64,000 nucleotides of DNA from Thermomonas sp. (GTDB lineage: Bacteria > Pseudomonadota > Gammaproteobacteria > Xanthomonadales > Xanthomonadaceae): assembly GCF_029945965.1 (NCBI RefSeq), contig NZ_JAQSDO010000006.1:62001-126000 (forward strand), in the 5' to 3' direction. The first letter of the stretch is position 1, and each line of letters opens with the position of its first letter. Below are positions 47,460-57,441 of the stretch, piece after piece. The notes under the pieces are model-generated. The model ran no database searches and had not been told where the DNA came from. It worked only from the letters and a program-made list of their open reading frames with translations. Made by a program: the position numbers and the translations under genes.

Positions 47460-48400
47460 GCGAACAACTAGACGACGCAGGCAGGCTGAAACACCTGCTG
47501 ACGCTTGAGGGCATGCCGCGTGGCGTGCTGGAAGCAATGCTGCAGCGTGCCGATGCTCTGGCCGAGTATGCGCATGGTGGCAGCGAAATGCGCGACGCGC
47601 TGGCCGGCAAGGCGGTATGCACGCTGTTCTTCGAGGCATCCACCCGCACGCGCTGCAGCTTCAGCCTGGCGATCCAGCGGCTCGGCGCCGACCTGCTCAA
47701 TTTCGATGCGTCGTTCGCCTCCACCACCAAGGGCGAGAGCGACCTCGACACCCTCAAGACGCTGGAAGCGATGGGCGTGCACGGTTTCATAGTGCGTCAC
47801 AAGATGGATGGCGCCGTCGCCGCGCTGGCACGCTCGGCATTGCCGGGCACGGTACTCATAAATGCCGGCGATGGTCGCAGCAACCACCCCACCCAAGGGC
47901 TGCTGGACATGCTGACCCTGCGCCAGGCCAAAGGTCCTGACTTTTCAGCGATGAAGGTCTTGATCGTCGGTGACGTGAATCATTCGCGGGTGGCGCGTAG
48001 CGATTTGCATGCACTGCATGCCTTGCGCACCGGCGAGGTGCGCGTGTGTGGCCCGGCCTCGTTGCTGCCTGACGACGACACCCTGCATGGATGCGTGGTC
48101 GGTGATGATTTCGACGCCATGCTGGATGGCGTGGATGCGGTGATGATGCTGCGCCTGCAGCGCGAGCGCATGAGCGAAGGACTGGTGACGTCGCTGGACG
48201 ACTACCACCGCGACTTCGGTCTGACCATGGCGCGCCTGCGTCGTGCGGCGCCCGATGCGATCGTCATGCATCCCGGACCGATGAATCGCGGCATCGAGAT
48301 CACCGGCGAAGTGGCCGACGGCCCGCAGTCGCGGGTGCTGCAGCAGGTCGCCAATGGCGTGGCAGTGCGGATGGCGGTGCTGGAAGCGTTGCTGGCCTAG
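47456..48400 (+). CDS. pyrB: aspartate carbamoyltransferase catalytic chain
   Basis: Makes carbamoyl-aspartate in pyrimidine synthesis. The 314-residue chain has the carbamoyl-phosphate motif STRTR at 62-66, the SFASTTKGES loop, the HPTQGLLDMLTL segment and the MHPGPMNRGIEI ending. It starts within the ruvX stop (ATGA), giving the yqgE-ruvX-pyrB operon known from Pseudomonas and Xanthomonas relatives. No regulatory pyrI is present, and no pyrC-like partner follows. Confidence 0.96.
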   Translation: MSEQLDDAGRLKHLLTLEGMPRGVLEAMLQRADALAEYAHGGSEMRDALAGKAVCTLFFEASTRTRCSFSLAIQRLGADLLNFDASFASTTKGESDLDTLKTLEAMGVHGFIVRHKMDGAVAALARSALPGTVLINAGDGRSNHPTQGLLDMLTLRQAKGPDFSAMKVLIVGDVNHSRVARSDLHALHALRTGEVRVCGPASLLPDDDTLHGCVVGDDFDAMLDGVDAVMMLRLQRERMSEGLVTSLDDYHRDFGLTMARLRRAAPDAIVMHPGPMNRGIEITGEVADGPQSRVLQQVANGVAVRMAVLEALLA

Positions 48401-48422
48401 CGCTTCAACCCTGCGAAACTCG

Positions 48423-49784
48423 CTAGTGCAGCAGCACCAGCGTTGCCAATCCGAGGAAACTCAGGAAGCCCATTACGTCGGTGACTGTGGTCAGGATCAC
48501 GCCGCCGGCGAGTGCAGGATCGAATCCCAGGCGCTTGAGTGTCACCGGCACCATCACGCCGGCCAACGCCGCCGACAGCAGGTTGATCGTCAGGGCACTG
48601 GCGATCACCAGTGCCAGCGGCCATTGACCGAACCACAACCAGACGATGCCGCCAAGCGCGGTGCCCAGCGCGATGCCATTGAGCGCGGCGACGCGTACTT
48701 CCTTCCAGATCAGCACATTGAGATTGGTCGCGCCGAGCTGGCCGAGTGCAAGTCCGCGGATCACCAGTGCCAGCACCTGGGTACCGGCGTTGCCGCCCAT
48801 GCCGGCGACGATCGGCATCAGTACCGCCAGTGCGACGATCTGCTGGATGGTGGCCGCGAAGCGTCCGACCACCGACGCAGCGAGGAAGGCCGTCGCAAGA
48901 TTGATGCCGAGCCAGAGCAACCGCCGCCGCGTTGCACGCGCCACCGGCGAGAACAAGTCTTCGTCCTCGTCCAGGCCGGCCGCACCGAGGGCCTGGTGTT
49001 CGGCCTGCTCGCGGATGATGTCGACCACGTCGTCGATGGTGATGCGACCGAGCAGGATGTTATTCTCGTCCACCACCGGTGCGGAAATCCAGTCGTGGTC
49101 CGAGAACTCGCGTGCCACCTGTTCGGCGGACGCCTCGACGCTGATTGCGGAGAGGTCGCTGTCGATCAACGCATTTATCGGCGTGTGCGTGTCGCAGGTG
49201 ACAAGACTCTGTAGCGCGACCCAGCCGATCAGCTGGTGGCGGCGGTTGACCACGTAAAGGTGGTCGGTATGGTCAGGCAGTTCCGCACGCAGGCGCAGAT
49301 AGCGCAGCACGACATCGACGGTAGTGTCGGCGCGCACCGTCACAACGTCGGGATTCATCAGGCGGCCGGCGCTGTCCTCGTCGTAGGACAACACTTGTTC
49401 CAGGCGCTCGCGGTTTTCGCGGTCCATCGACTTGAGGACTTCGTGGATGACGGTGTCCGGGAGGTCCTCGACGAGGTCGGCCAAGTCGTCGATATCGAGG
49501 TCTTCGACCGCGGCGATCAGTTCGTCCGGATCCATGTCGGCGATCAGGCCCTCGCGGACCTCGTCGCCGACGTGGACCAGCACCTCGCCGTCGTCTTCCG
49601 GATCGACCAGGCCCCAGACTATGGTGCGCTTGCCCGGCGGCAGCGATTCGAGCAGGTTGCCGATCTCGGCCGGCGACAGCGTGTTGACCAGCCGTCGCAC
49701 CGGACCCAAGCGCCCACTGTCCAGTGCGTCCGAAAGCAGACGCAGCTGGCGCGCGGTCTTGTCGTGGCGGACGGCTTCTGCCAT
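48423..49784 (-). CDS. mgtE: magnesium transporter MgtE
   Basis: A 453-residue Mg2+ channel: an acidic cytoplasmic N domain (about 20-130), a CBS pair (about 140-260) that gates by Mg2+ binding, and five membrane helices from about 285. VLMPIVAGMGGNAGTQ is the conserved pore helix. The ATG at 49784 has GGAAG upstream; a longer frame to 49811 adds nine residues. It ends the leftward block from kdsD and lies 115 bases beyond the EI gene. Confidence 0.95.
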   Translation of the reverse strand: MAEAVRHDKTARQLRLLSDALDSGRLGPVRRLVNTLSPAEIGNLLESLPPGKRTIVWGLVDPEDDGEVLVHVGDEVREGLIADMDPDELIAAVEDLDIDDLADLVEDLPDTVIHEVLKSMDRENRERLEQVLSYDEDSAGRLMNPDVVTVRADTTVDVVLRYLRLRAELPDHTDHLYVVNRRHQLIGWVALQSLVTCDTHTPINALIDSDLSAISVEASAEQVAREFSDHDWISAPVVDENNILLGRITIDDVVDIIREQAEHQALGAAGLDEDEDLFSPVARATRRRLLWLGINLATAFLAASVVGRFAATIQQIVALAVLMPIVAGMGGNAGTQVLALVIRGLALGQLGATNLNVLIWKEVRVAALNGIALGTALGGIVWLWFGQWPLALVIASALTINLLSAALAGVMVPVTLKRLGFDPALAGGVILTTVTDVMGFLSFLGLATLVLLH

Positions 49785-49899
49785 GGGCTGCTTCCGGCTG
49801 GTGATGGGCACGCAGCGCGTCGCGACACGCAGGCCCGGATCAGGAGTTCATCCAGGCATTATCGCGGACTTAGAGGTACCTGCCCACCTTTTCCCATGC

Positions 49900-51624
49900 T
49901 CAGGCTGGCGTATGCGCCGCCAGCCAGCGTTCGATGCCTGCGCGATCGCGCGCGCGCAGCAAGGCGGGGGCATGCGCGCGCAGTGAAGCGAGATCGCAGC
50001 CACGGATCGCGCGCCGGACTTCCAGCAGGGTGGCAGGGTGCAGGCTGAGTTCGGACAGGCCAAGCGCGAGCAGCATCGGGGTGAACATGGCATCGCCGGC
50101 GATTTCGCCGCAGACCGCAACCGGCCGGCCACGGCGGTTGGCGATGCGCACGACGTCGCGCAGCAGCCGCAGCAGGGCGGGATGCAGCGGTGTGTAAAGG
50201 TCGCCGAGTGCATCGTTGTTGCGATCCGCGGCAAGCAGATACTGGACCAGATCATTGGTACCGATCGACAGGAAGTCGCAGGCGCCGATGAACATCGGTA
50301 GTGACAATGCGGCCGATGGGACTTCGATCATCGCGCCCAGCGGAATCTTCTCGGCCATCTCCGAGCCGTCGCGGGCGACCTCGTGCATCGCCGCGCGCAG
50401 CATGTCGCGCACCGCGAACATTTCCTCCGCGCCGCTGATCATTGGCACCAGGATCCGCACCGGACCATAGCCCGAGGCGCGCACGATCGCGCGCAACTGC
50501 GTGTGCATCAGGCCCGGACGCGACAGCGACAGACGCACGCCGCGCAGGCCGAGCGCAGGGTTGGGTTCGTTGCGCAAGGCCAGGCCGGTGTTGTCGGCCT
50601 TGTCGGCGCCGACATCGAGCGTGCGGATGGTGACCGTGCGCCCGGTCATGCCCAGCACCACGTCGCGATACGCGCGGAACTGGGTGTCCTCGTCCGGTAT
50701 TTCGTTGTTGTTGATGAACAGATATTCGGTGCGGTACAGGCCGACTCCGGCCGAGCCCAGCGCATGTGCTTCGGCCACGTCCTCGCGCGATTCGGCATTC
50801 GCCCACAGCTTGATGTCGACGCCGTCGAGGGTGCGGCTGGGCTCGCGGCGAAGGCGGTTGAGCTGCCGTTGTTCGCGGCGCGCGTTGGAGGTTCGCGCGT
50901 GGTGCTCGCGCAGGTCGGCTGCATTGGGTTCCAGCACTACCAGGCCGCTGCTGCCGTCGATGACCAGCACGTCGCCATCGTTGACTTTCTGCAACGCGGC
51001 GGCGGCACCAACCACCAGCGGCAGGTGCAGGCTGCGGGCCAGGATCGCGCTGTGCGACAGCGCACTGCCATTGGCGGTGACCACGCCCATGACGCCCTGC
51101 ACCTGCAGTTGCGCGAGCTCCGCCGGCGAGATGTTGTCAGTGACAAGGATCTCGCCGGCCACGCCCTGCAGGTCGGCCTCACGGCGGTGCAGGGCAGCGT
51201 GCAGGCGACCGATCACCTGGTCGATGTCGTCGATGCGGCTGCGCAGGTAGGCATCGTCGATGCCATCGAAGACGGCGGCGATGCGGTCGCGCTGCAGCCG
51301 CAGCGCGTAATCGGCGGAATAGCGACCGGTGCGGATCAGCGCATCGATGCCCTGCAGCAGTTCAGGGTCGTCCAGCAGCAAGGCATGCAGGTCGAGGAAT
51401 TCACCGACCTCGTGCGCCAGTGCGCCATGCAGGCGTTCGCGCAGGATGTGCATCTCCGCGCGAACCGTGTCGACCGCGTCGTGGATGCGTTGCAGTTCGG
51501 TTTCGACGTCCTCGGGCGCGATGCGCGCCTCTTCTACATTCAGGACGTGCGGCAGGCGCACGCGTGCCCGTCCAAGTGCGCTGCCGCGCGCGGCGGCATT
51601 GCCGGACAGGACGTGCCGCGGCAT
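49900..51624 (-). CDS. ptsI: PTS enzyme I
   Basis: Phosphoenolpyruvate-protein phosphotransferase, which starts the PTS relay by passing phosphate from PEP to HPr. The 574-residue chain has the phosphorylated His191 in GSALSHSAI, the PEP-binding GVGLYRTEYLF and GADKADN segments, and the catalytic Cys in VCGEIAGD. There is no N-terminal GAF domain, so it is PtsI-like rather than PtsP. The ATG at 51624 overlaps the HPr stop (TGATG). No EIIB or EIIC gene is present nearby. Confidence 0.95.
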   Translation of the reverse strand: MPRHVLSGNAAARGSALGRARVRLPHVLNVEEARIAPEDVETELQRIHDAVDTVRAEMHILRERLHGALAHEVGEFLDLHALLLDDPELLQGIDALIRTGRYSADYALRLQRDRIAAVFDGIDDAYLRSRIDDIDQVIGRLHAALHRREADLQGVAGEILVTDNISPAELAQLQVQGVMGVVTANGSALSHSAILARSLHLPLVVGAAAALQKVNDGDVLVIDGSSGLVVLEPNAADLREHHARTSNARREQRQLNRLRREPSRTLDGVDIKLWANAESREDVAEAHALGSAGVGLYRTEYLFINNNEIPDEDTQFRAYRDVVLGMTGRTVTIRTLDVGADKADNTGLALRNEPNPALGLRGVRLSLSRPGLMHTQLRAIVRASGYGPVRILVPMISGAEEMFAVRDMLRAAMHEVARDGSEMAEKIPLGAMIEVPSAALSLPMFIGACDFLSIGTNDLVQYLLAADRNNDALGDLYTPLHPALLRLLRDVVRIANRRGRPVAVCGEIAGDAMFTPMLLALGLSELSLHPATLLEVRRAIRGCDLASLRAHAPALLRARDRAGIERWLAAHTPA

Positions 51625-51893
51625 CAGCTGTCCTCGTCGAAACGGCGTTGGAACAGCGCAGTGACCGCATCGGCGGCGGCCTGCTCGTCTTCGCCATCCA
51701 CGCGCAAGACTATTGTCGTGCCGGTGGCGGCGGCCAGCAGCATCACGCCCATGATGCTCTTGGCGTTGACTTCGCGGCCACGCGCCTCCAGCGTTGCCTG
51801 GCAACGGAAGGTGGACAGCAGCTGCACGAGTTTCGCGGTAGCGCGCGCATGCAGGCCGAGGCGATTGATGATGGTGAGTTCGCGCTGGATCAT
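51624..51893 (-). CDS. ptsH: HPr phosphocarrier protein
   Basis: An 89-residue PTS phosphocarrier. The active His15 is in GLHARAT. Ser46 lies in AKSIMGVM, exactly the residue phosphorylated by HPr kinase in Gram-positive bacteria, and an hprK gene is present a few kb upstream in the same direction. This makes a serine-controlled HPr plausible. It is coupled to EI (TGATG) and follows the EIIA gene. Confidence 0.96.
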   Translation of the reverse strand: MIQRELTIINRLGLHARATAKLVQLLSTFRCQATLEARGREVNAKSIMGVMLLAAATGTTIVLRVDGEDEQAAADAVTALFQRRFDEDS

Positions 51894-51917
51894 GGTGTGG
51901 GTTGTCTTGGTTGTGGC

Positions 51918-52310
51918 TCAGGCGTCGTCAAGGATCACCCCGTTGCGTGCACCTGCGGTGGCAACCGCGGGCAGTTCGTCCAGTTCAAGATCGGCGTAGT
52001 TCATCACCCGCAGCAGCATCGGCAAGTTGAGCGCGGAGACCCGGCGCACTGGCGTGCCGAGTCGTGCAAGCCGTGCGGCGATGTTGCTTGGGCTGGCGCC
52101 GTACAGATCGGTCAGTACCAGCACGCCGTGGCCGCCATCGACACGCCGTAGCGCGGCACTGGCCTGCGGCAACAGGGCGTCGGCGTCGGCATCGAAGGGC
52201 ACTTCGAAGGCTTCGGTAGTCAGCGGCAGCTTGCGCAGCAGGCGCGTGGCGACCTCCAGCATGGCGTTGCCGATGCCTTCATGGGTGATGAGCAGGATGC
52301 CGACTGTCAT
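51918..52310 (-). CDS. PTS EIIA component, mannose type
   Basis: A 130-residue stand-alone EIIA of the mannose/sorbose family. The phosphorylated His10 is in LLITHEGIG, and GVLVLTDLYGASPSNIAARL is the conserved second motif. No EIIB, EIIC or EIID is attached or nearby, so it probably ends the relay as a regulator rather than feeding a sugar permease. Confidence 0.92.
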   Translation of the reverse strand: MTVGILLITHEGIGNAMLEVATRLLRKLPLTTEAFEVPFDADADALLPQASAALRRVDGGHGVLVLTDLYGASPSNIAARLARLGTPVRRVSALNLPMLLRVMNYADLELDELPAVATAGARNGVILDDA

Positions 52311-52379
52311 GCCTGCAAGTTAGCAGACGCCGGTGACAGGACAAAAATATTGTTGCGTGAAGTGCCTTATGCGTGGCGG

Positions 52380-53261
52380 TCAATCCAGTTCGCGATGGTA
52401 AGTGGCGACCTCAGCCCAGTCGGTTTCGCGGCAATGTCGGGCCAGGCGTTCGGCCAGATACACCGAGCGATGCCGTCCGCCGGTGCAGCCGAATGCGACG
52501 GTGACGTAGCTGCGCGTGTCCTTCTGCAGCTTGGGCAGCCATGTGTCGAGGAAACCCTGTATCTGGCCCACATAGGCCAGCACATCTTCTTGGCCTTCCA
52601 GATAGTCGCGGACATCGGCATCACGGCCCGACAGCGGGCGCAGGCGCGCATCCCAATGCGGATTCGGCAGCACGCGCGCATCGAACACGAAGTCCGCGTC
52701 TGGTGGCACGCCGTGTCGGTAGGCGAAGGATTCGAACAGCAGCGACAGGCCGGCGCCGCTCAGGCCGTATTCGGTCAGCAACTGCCGACGCATCTGGTGG
52801 ACGTTGAGCGTGCTGGTGTCGATCACGTGGTCGGCGATCTGCCGTAACGGTTTCAATGCCTGTCGCTCCAGCGAAATCGCATCGGCCAATACCAGCCCGA
52901 GGTGGCTCAAGGGATGCCGGCGGCGGGTGTCGGCGTAACGGCGCAGCAGGGTGTCGTCGGCGGTTTCGAAGAACAGCAGTTTCGGATCCAGGCCCAGTGC
53001 GCCGATCTGCGAAAGTGCGTCGGGCACGTCGCCCAGGTCGCCGAGGCTGCGTGCATCGATCCCTACTGCGATCTTTTCCGGCGGATTGGCATTGGCCAGC
53101 ATGCGCCGCACGAATTCCGGCAGCAGCTCTGCCGGCAGGTTGTCGACGCAGTAGTAGCCCAGATCCTCGAACGTATTCAACGCGACCGACTTGCCGGAGC
53201 CGGACATGCCGCTGACGATGACCAGTGGCGGCGGTGCGGGCATCGGCGGCGGTGTGGTCAT
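52380..53261 (-). CDS. rapZ: RNase adapter protein RapZ
   Basis: A 293-residue nucleotide-binding protein (YvcJ/RapZ). Walker A GMSGSGKS is at 18-25, the GYYCVDNLP segment follows, and the C-terminal domain has [18 protein letters not shown]. In E. coli RapZ delivers the sRNA GlmZ to RNase E to control glucosamine-6-phosphate synthase, and it senses that sugar. The start overlaps the hprK stop (ATGA). Confidence 0.95.
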   Translation of the reverse strand: MTTPPPMPAPPPLVIVSGMSGSGKSVALNTFEDLGYYCVDNLPAELLPEFVRRMLANANPPEKIAVGIDARSLGDLGDVPDALSQIGALGLDPKLLFFETADDTLLRRYADTRRRHPLSHLGLVLADAISLERQALKPLRQIADHVIDTSTLNVHQMRRQLLTEYGLSGAGLSLLFESFAYRHGVPPDADFVFDARVLPNPHWDARLRPLSGRDADVRDYLEGQEDVLAYVGQIQGFLDTWLPKLQKDTRSYVTVAFGCTGGRHRSVYLAERLARHCRETDWAEVATYHRELD

Positions 53262-54211
53262 TGCGCGCGTTCCAGGAAATTGCTGTGGCGGGCCATGAAT
53301 GCCGCCGCCGGATCCATGCCCTTGGAGCGCAGGATATGCATGCGGGTGGCGGCCTCGGCGAGTACCGCCAGGTTGCGCCCGGCCATCACCGGCAGGGTGA
53401 TCATCGGTACGTCCAGGTCCAGCAGGCGCCGGTTGCTGATGTCACCGGTCAGGCGCTCCAGGCCATCTGGCCGGGCTTCCAACGATGGCTTGCTGAGATG
53501 CACGATCAGCCGCAGGTACTTGTTCCGCTTGACTGCGGTGTCGCCGAACATCTGGCGGATGTTGAGCACGCCAAGGCCGCGCAGTTCCAGCATGTCCTGC
53601 AGCAGTTCGGGGCAGGTGCCGTCGAGCACGTCAGGTGCGATCTGGGTGAACTCGGGTGCGTCGTCGGCGACCAGTCGATGGCCGCGTGTGACCAGTTCCA
53701 GCGCCAGCTCGCTCTTGCCCGAGCCAGACTCGCCGGTGATCAGTACGCCGATCGAATAGATCTCCATGAACACGCCGTGCATGCTGATTCGCGGCGCCAG
53801 CGTGCGCGCCAGCCGGTACTGCAGGTGGTTGAGCAGTTCATGGCCGCGCAGTGGCGAGCCCCACAGTGGAGTGTCGGATTCCTCGGCGGCGATGCGCAGG
53901 TCGTCGGGGCATAGCTGGTTCTTGCTGATCACCAGCGCCAGTGGCCGATAGTTGATCAGTCGCTGGATGATTTCCCAACGCTGGCGCGCATCCAGTCTAT
54001 CCAGCCAGGCCAGTTCCTCGGTGCCTAATATTTGCACCTTGTTCGGATAGATGGTGTTGAGGTAACCGGCCAGCGAAGGCCGCCGCGCCACCGTGTCCAC
54101 GGCTTCCACGACACGCAGCGCCGCGCCTTGCTGGCCGGCGATCCAGCGCAGTGCGAGCCGCTCATGTTGCTGCTCGAACAGCTCCGCGGCGGTAATGCGG
54201 GCGGCGTTCAT
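53258..54211 (-). CDS. hprK: HPr kinase/phosphorylase
   Basis: A 317-residue bifunctional enzyme that phosphorylates and dephosphorylates HPr on Ser46. Walker A GESGSGKS is at 160-167. The catalytic His144 lies in SMHG, and the family signature [14 protein letters not shown] is present. It is followed in overlap by rapZ, then EIIA, HPr and EI, a layout shared by several proteobacteria. Targets in proteobacteria are less understood than in Firmicutes. Confidence 0.96.
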   Translation of the reverse strand: MNAARITAAELFEQQHERLALRWIAGQQGAALRVVEAVDTVARRPSLAGYLNTIYPNKVQILGTEELAWLDRLDARQRWEIIQRLINYRPLALVISKNQLCPDDLRIAAEESDTPLWGSPLRGHELLNHLQYRLARTLAPRISMHGVFMEIYSIGVLITGESGSGKSELALELVTRGHRLVADDAPEFTQIAPDVLDGTCPELLQDMLELRGLGVLNIRQMFGDTAVKRNKYLRLIVHLSKPSLEARPDGLERLTGDISNRRLLDLDVPMITLPVMAGRNLAVLAEAATRMHILRSKGMDPAAAFMARHSNFLERAQ

Positions 54212-54250
54212 CGATTCACCAGGAATGGCTCGCGGCGCTTCGGCCTGCGG

Positions 54251-54580
54251 TCAGCCAAGGGTGCCGTCATGGGCGATGCTCTCGCCGCGGTGGTGGTCGG
54301 TCATGCGCTCCTTGTGCTTCATCAACAGGCGATCGAGTTTGTCGCTCAACAAGTCGATGGCGGCATACATGTCCACGCCATTGGCAATCGCATGCAGGGG
54401 GGCGCGGCCGTCCAGGGTGATGGTGGCCTCGGCGCGATGCTCGGGCTTGTCCAGGCCAAGCTGGACGCGGATCTCGCATGGGTGGTCGAAATGTCGCGAG
54501 AGGCGGGCTAGGTGAGTTTCCACGTAATCGCGCAGGGCCGGGGTGACTTCCATTTGCTGGCCGTGGGTTTCGATCTGCAT
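54251..54580 (-). CDS. hpf: ribosome hibernation-promoting factor
   Basis: A 109-residue short-form HPF/RaiA protein that inactivates ribosomes in stationary phase. It starts MQIETHGQQMEVTPALRDYVE and has the DLLSDKLDRLLMKHKER helix. AAGGAGG upstream is an ideal ribosome binding site. It lies directly downstream of rpoN, the classic rpoN-hpf pair. In many relatives ptsN follows; here hprK comes after only 39 bases. Confidence 0.95.
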   Translation of the reverse strand: MQIETHGQQMEVTPALRDYVETHLARLSRHFDHPCEIRVQLGLDKPEHRAEATITLDGRAPLHAIANGVDMYAAIDLLSDKLDRLLMKHKERMTDHHRGESIAHDGTLG

Positions 54581-54645
54581 GTGAACCTCCTTCGACGTGA
54601 TGGGCCGGCCGGTGGGGTCCGGGCGGCGGGTCGCGTGCCTCCAGC

Positions 54646-56070
54646 CTAGCCGATGCGCACGCGTTCGTGGGATGGGGGAATGTGTATTGCCTCGCGATAC
54701 TTGGCGACGGTGCGCCGGGCAACCGGGACGCCCTCTGCCTTGAGCGTCTCGGCCAGCCGCGCGTCTGACATCGGCTTGCGCGGATCTTCGGCTTCGACCA
54801 GCTTGCGGATCATGTCCTGGATGGCGGTGCTGGAAGCGCTGCCGCCGCCTTCGGTCTCGATGCCGGAGGCGAAAAAATCACGCAAGGCAATCGTGCCGCG
54901 CGGGGTGCGCACGTACTTGCGCGCGATCGCCCGCGACACCGTGGATTCATGCAGGCCCAGCTCGCCGGCAATGCTGCGCAGGGTCAGCGGCTGCAGCGCC
55001 TGCGCACCGAATTCGAGGAACCCGGCTTGTTCGCGCACCAGGCAGCGCACCACCCGCAACAACGTGTCCGCGCGCGACTCCAGACCTTTCAACAGCCAGC
55101 GCGCTTCCTGCAGGCGACCACGCAGATAGTCGGCATCGCTGCTGCTGGCGCCCTGGATCATCTGTTCGTAGCCGCGATGGATGGCGATGCGCGGCGTCGC
55201 GCCGGCGGCCAGCGCTACCCGCCACAGGCCCTGCTGGCGCCAGATCACGCAATCCGGCGTGACATAGGTGCCGGCAGGCATGTCGCCGTGCTGCGCGCCT
55301 GGACGCGGATCCAGGCTGCGCATCAGTTCGACCGCGGCCTGCGCCTCCTCGCGGAGACAGTCGAGCTCCGCACACAGGCCTTCGATGCCGATTTTCGGCA
55401 GTCTGGCCAAAGCGCCTTCAGTGACAGTGATGGCCAGGGCGCGGCCGGGTGTGTCCGGCTCCAGCGCGCGTAATTGCAGGCGCAGGCATTCGCCCAGGTC
55501 GCGCGCGCCGACACCGACCGGGTCGAACTGCTGGATCCTGTGCAGCACCAGGAGGATCTCGCTGGGGCTTGCCTGCACCTCCGGTTCCAGGCTTTCGGCG
55601 ATGGCGTCCATGCCGTCGCGCAGGTAACCGTCATCGTCGATGGCATCAATCAGGGCCACCCCGATGGACAGGTCGCGGTGGCTGAAATGGCCCAGGTGGA
55701 GTTGCCAGAAAAGATGGTCGTGCAAGGTTTCCGAGCTTGCGGCGCGTTCGCTGGCGGCATCGAAGCCATCACCACCATCCGAAGACGGACCGATCCGTTC
55801 CTGCCAGGGTTCGCTTTCGCGGTCCCAGCGTTCCTCGACGAACTCCTGCTCTTGCGGGGCCTCGGCGCCATCGGCATCGCGCGTTTCATGCACGTCCGCA
55901 GGCCCTGCAGCATTGTCTTCCACCCAGTCCAACAGCGGATTGCTGGCCATCGCCTCGGCGACTTCGAGTTCAAGCTCGGCGGTGGACAGCTGCAACAGAC
56001 GGATCGCCTGGCGCAGTTGTGGCGTCAGGATCAGGTGCTGGTGCAGCGCGGGGGACAAGCGCGGCTTCAT
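54646..56070 (-). CDS. rpoN: RNA polymerase sigma-54 factor
   Basis: A 474-residue sigma-54. Region I is the Gln/Leu-rich LILTPQLRQAIRLLQLSTAEL stretch that contacts enhancer-binding activators; an acidic region II follows. The helix-turn-helix is in ELGLHESTVSRAIARKY, and the RpoN box ARRTVAKYRE (451-460) reads the -24 element. It sits between lptB and hpf, the conserved order in proteobacteria. Confidence 0.97.
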   Translation of the reverse strand: MKPRLSPALHQHLILTPQLRQAIRLLQLSTAELELEVAEAMASNPLLDWVEDNAAGPADVHETRDADGAEAPQEQEFVEERWDRESEPWQERIGPSSDGGDGFDAASERAASSETLHDHLFWQLHLGHFSHRDLSIGVALIDAIDDDGYLRDGMDAIAESLEPEVQASPSEILLVLHRIQQFDPVGVGARDLGECLRLQLRALEPDTPGRALAITVTEGALARLPKIGIEGLCAELDCLREEAQAAVELMRSLDPRPGAQHGDMPAGTYVTPDCVIWRQQGLWRVALAAGATPRIAIHRGYEQMIQGASSSDADYLRGRLQEARWLLKGLESRADTLLRVVRCLVREQAGFLEFGAQALQPLTLRSIAGELGLHESTVSRAIARKYVRTPRGTIALRDFFASGIETEGGGSASSTAIQDMIRKLVEAEDPRKPMSDARLAETLKAEGVPVARRTVAKYREAIHIPPSHERVRIG

Positions 56071-56161
56071 GGACTGAGCATATCGTCCACCGCTTTAAAA
56101 AACTGTAGTCAGGCTATCGAAGCCGGACAATCGCGGGGAAACCCGGATTCAATGCCTGGAT

Positions 56162-56881
56162 TCAAAGCCGGAAAGCATCGCCCAGGTAGACCCGGCGCAC
56201 GTCCGGATTGGCCAGCAGCACATCCGGGGCTCCCTGCGCCAGCACTGCGCCGTCGGCCAGGATATAGGCGCGGTCGCAGATGCCCAGGGTTTCGCGCACG
56301 TTGTGGTCGGTGATCAGTACGCCGATGCCGCGATCCTTCAGGTGCTTGACGATGCGCTGGATCTCGTTGACAGAGATCGGATCGACGCCGGCGAAGGGTT
56401 CATCCAGCAGGATCAGGCGCGGCTTGCCGGCCAGCGCGCGGGCGATCTCGACCCGGCGCCGCTCACCGCCGGACAGGCTGGCGCCGGCTTGGTCGGCGAC
56501 GTGGCCGATCTGCAGTTCGTCGAGCAGGTCGGACAGTTCACGTTCTCGACCGTTGTGGTCCAGGTCCGCGCGCAGCTCCAGCACCAGCCGGATGTTGTCG
56601 GCGACCGACAGTTTGCGGAACACTGACGGTTCCTGTGGCAGGTAGCCCACGCCCAGCTTGGCGCGCGCGTACATCGGCTGCTGGGTGATGTCGTTGCCAT
56701 CCAGGGTAATACTGCCGGCATCGGCAGGCACCAATCCGACGATCATGTAGAAGCAGGTGGTCTTGCCTGCGCCGTTGGGACCGAGAAGGCCGACCACTTC
56801 GCCGGCGTCCAGCGTCAGGCCAAAGTCGCGCACGACCTCGCGCGAGTTGTAACGCTTGCGCAGGCCCTTGACCACCAGCAT
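56162..56881 (-). CDS. lptB: LPS export ABC transporter ATPase LptB
   Basis: The cytoplasmic ATPase powering LPS extraction by LptFG. The 239-residue length is typical. Walker A GPNGAGKT is at 34-41, the signature LSGGE is at 136-140 and Walker B LILLDEP ends at about 162. The start overlaps the lptA stop (TGATG). rpoN follows after 91 bases. Confidence 0.97.
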   Translation of the reverse strand: MLVVKGLRKRYNSREVVRDFGLTLDAGEVVGLLGPNGAGKTTCFYMIVGLVPADAGSITLDGNDITQQPMYARAKLGVGYLPQEPSVFRKLSVADNIRLVLELRADLDHNGRERELSDLLDELQIGHVADQAGASLSGGERRRVEIARALAGKPRLILLDEPFAGVDPISVNEIQRIVKHLKDRGIGVLITDHNVRETLGICDRAYILADGAVLAQGAPDVLLANPDVRRVYLGDAFRL

Positions 56882-57441
56882 CAGGGCTTGCTCTCGCTGG
56901 CCGGTGCTGTCGGCTTCGGCGCCGCTTGCGCGCTCTTGCCCTGTGCACTCTTGGGCAGGATCGTCATCTTCACGCGGCCATTGCCGCTGCCACCGCTTTC
57001 GACCTGACCGGTCTTCATGCTGTAGACCACGCGCTGACCATTCAGCGTGCCGCGCGGCTGGGTGATCACGACATTCCCAGTGAAGATGACAACTTCGGTC
57101 TTGAGGTTGTAGTCCACGTTGCTCGAAGTCACGTGGATCGGACTGCCATCGTCCAATTGTTGCTTGAGGGTCACGCCACCACTCATTTGCGCGCGGTTGA
57201 TGTCGCCATCGCCTTGGTCGATCACTGCCTTTGCCGCGAGTACGTTCAGGCTGCCCTGGTTGATGGTGACGTTGCCAGTCAGCACGGTTTGGCCGTTGCC
57301 GCTCATGCTGAGCGTGCCAAGGTCGGCACCGATGTGCATCGGTTGGTTGCGGTCGGACGTACGCGCGCTGGCGCCGGCTGCAAAAACAGCGGCGAGCACG
57401 GCCACGGCAGTGGCCGCGAAATCAATGGGGCGAAGGGACAT
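56881..57441 (-). CDS. lptA: LPS transport periplasmic protein LptA
   Basis: A 186-residue periplasmic beta-jellyroll protein that bridges LptC to LptD. A signal peptide ends near GASAR, and the OstA-like core runs from about 30 to 150 ([42 protein letters not shown]). An Ala/Pro/Lys-rich tail follows. The ATG at 57441 or 57456 is possible; both overlap the end of lptC. The lptB start overlaps its stop. Confidence 0.93.
   Translation of the reverse strand: MSLRPIDFAATAVAVLAAVFAAGASARTSDRNQPMHIGADLGTLSMSGNGQTVLTGNVTINQGSLNVLAAKAVIDQGDGDINRAQMSGGVTLKQQLDDGSPIHVTSSNVDYNLKTEVVIFTGNVVITQPRGTLNGQRVVYSMKTGQVESGGSGNGRVKMTILPKSAQGKSAQAAPKPTAPASESKP

Noticed and set aside
48397-48426. CTAGCG / CGCTAG inverted repeat between pyrB and mgtE
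   Set aside because: Only six base pairs with an 18-base loop; likely chance.
49900-51804. Apparent 60-residue N-terminal extension of enzyme I, suggesting an HPr-EI fusion
   Set aside because: The extension is HPr DNA read in another frame; the genes meet at a TGATG junction.
50383-51999. 538-codon plus frame antisense to enzyme I and HPr
   Set aside because: Low-complexity Arg/Gln/His product; the opposite strand holds intact PTS active sites.
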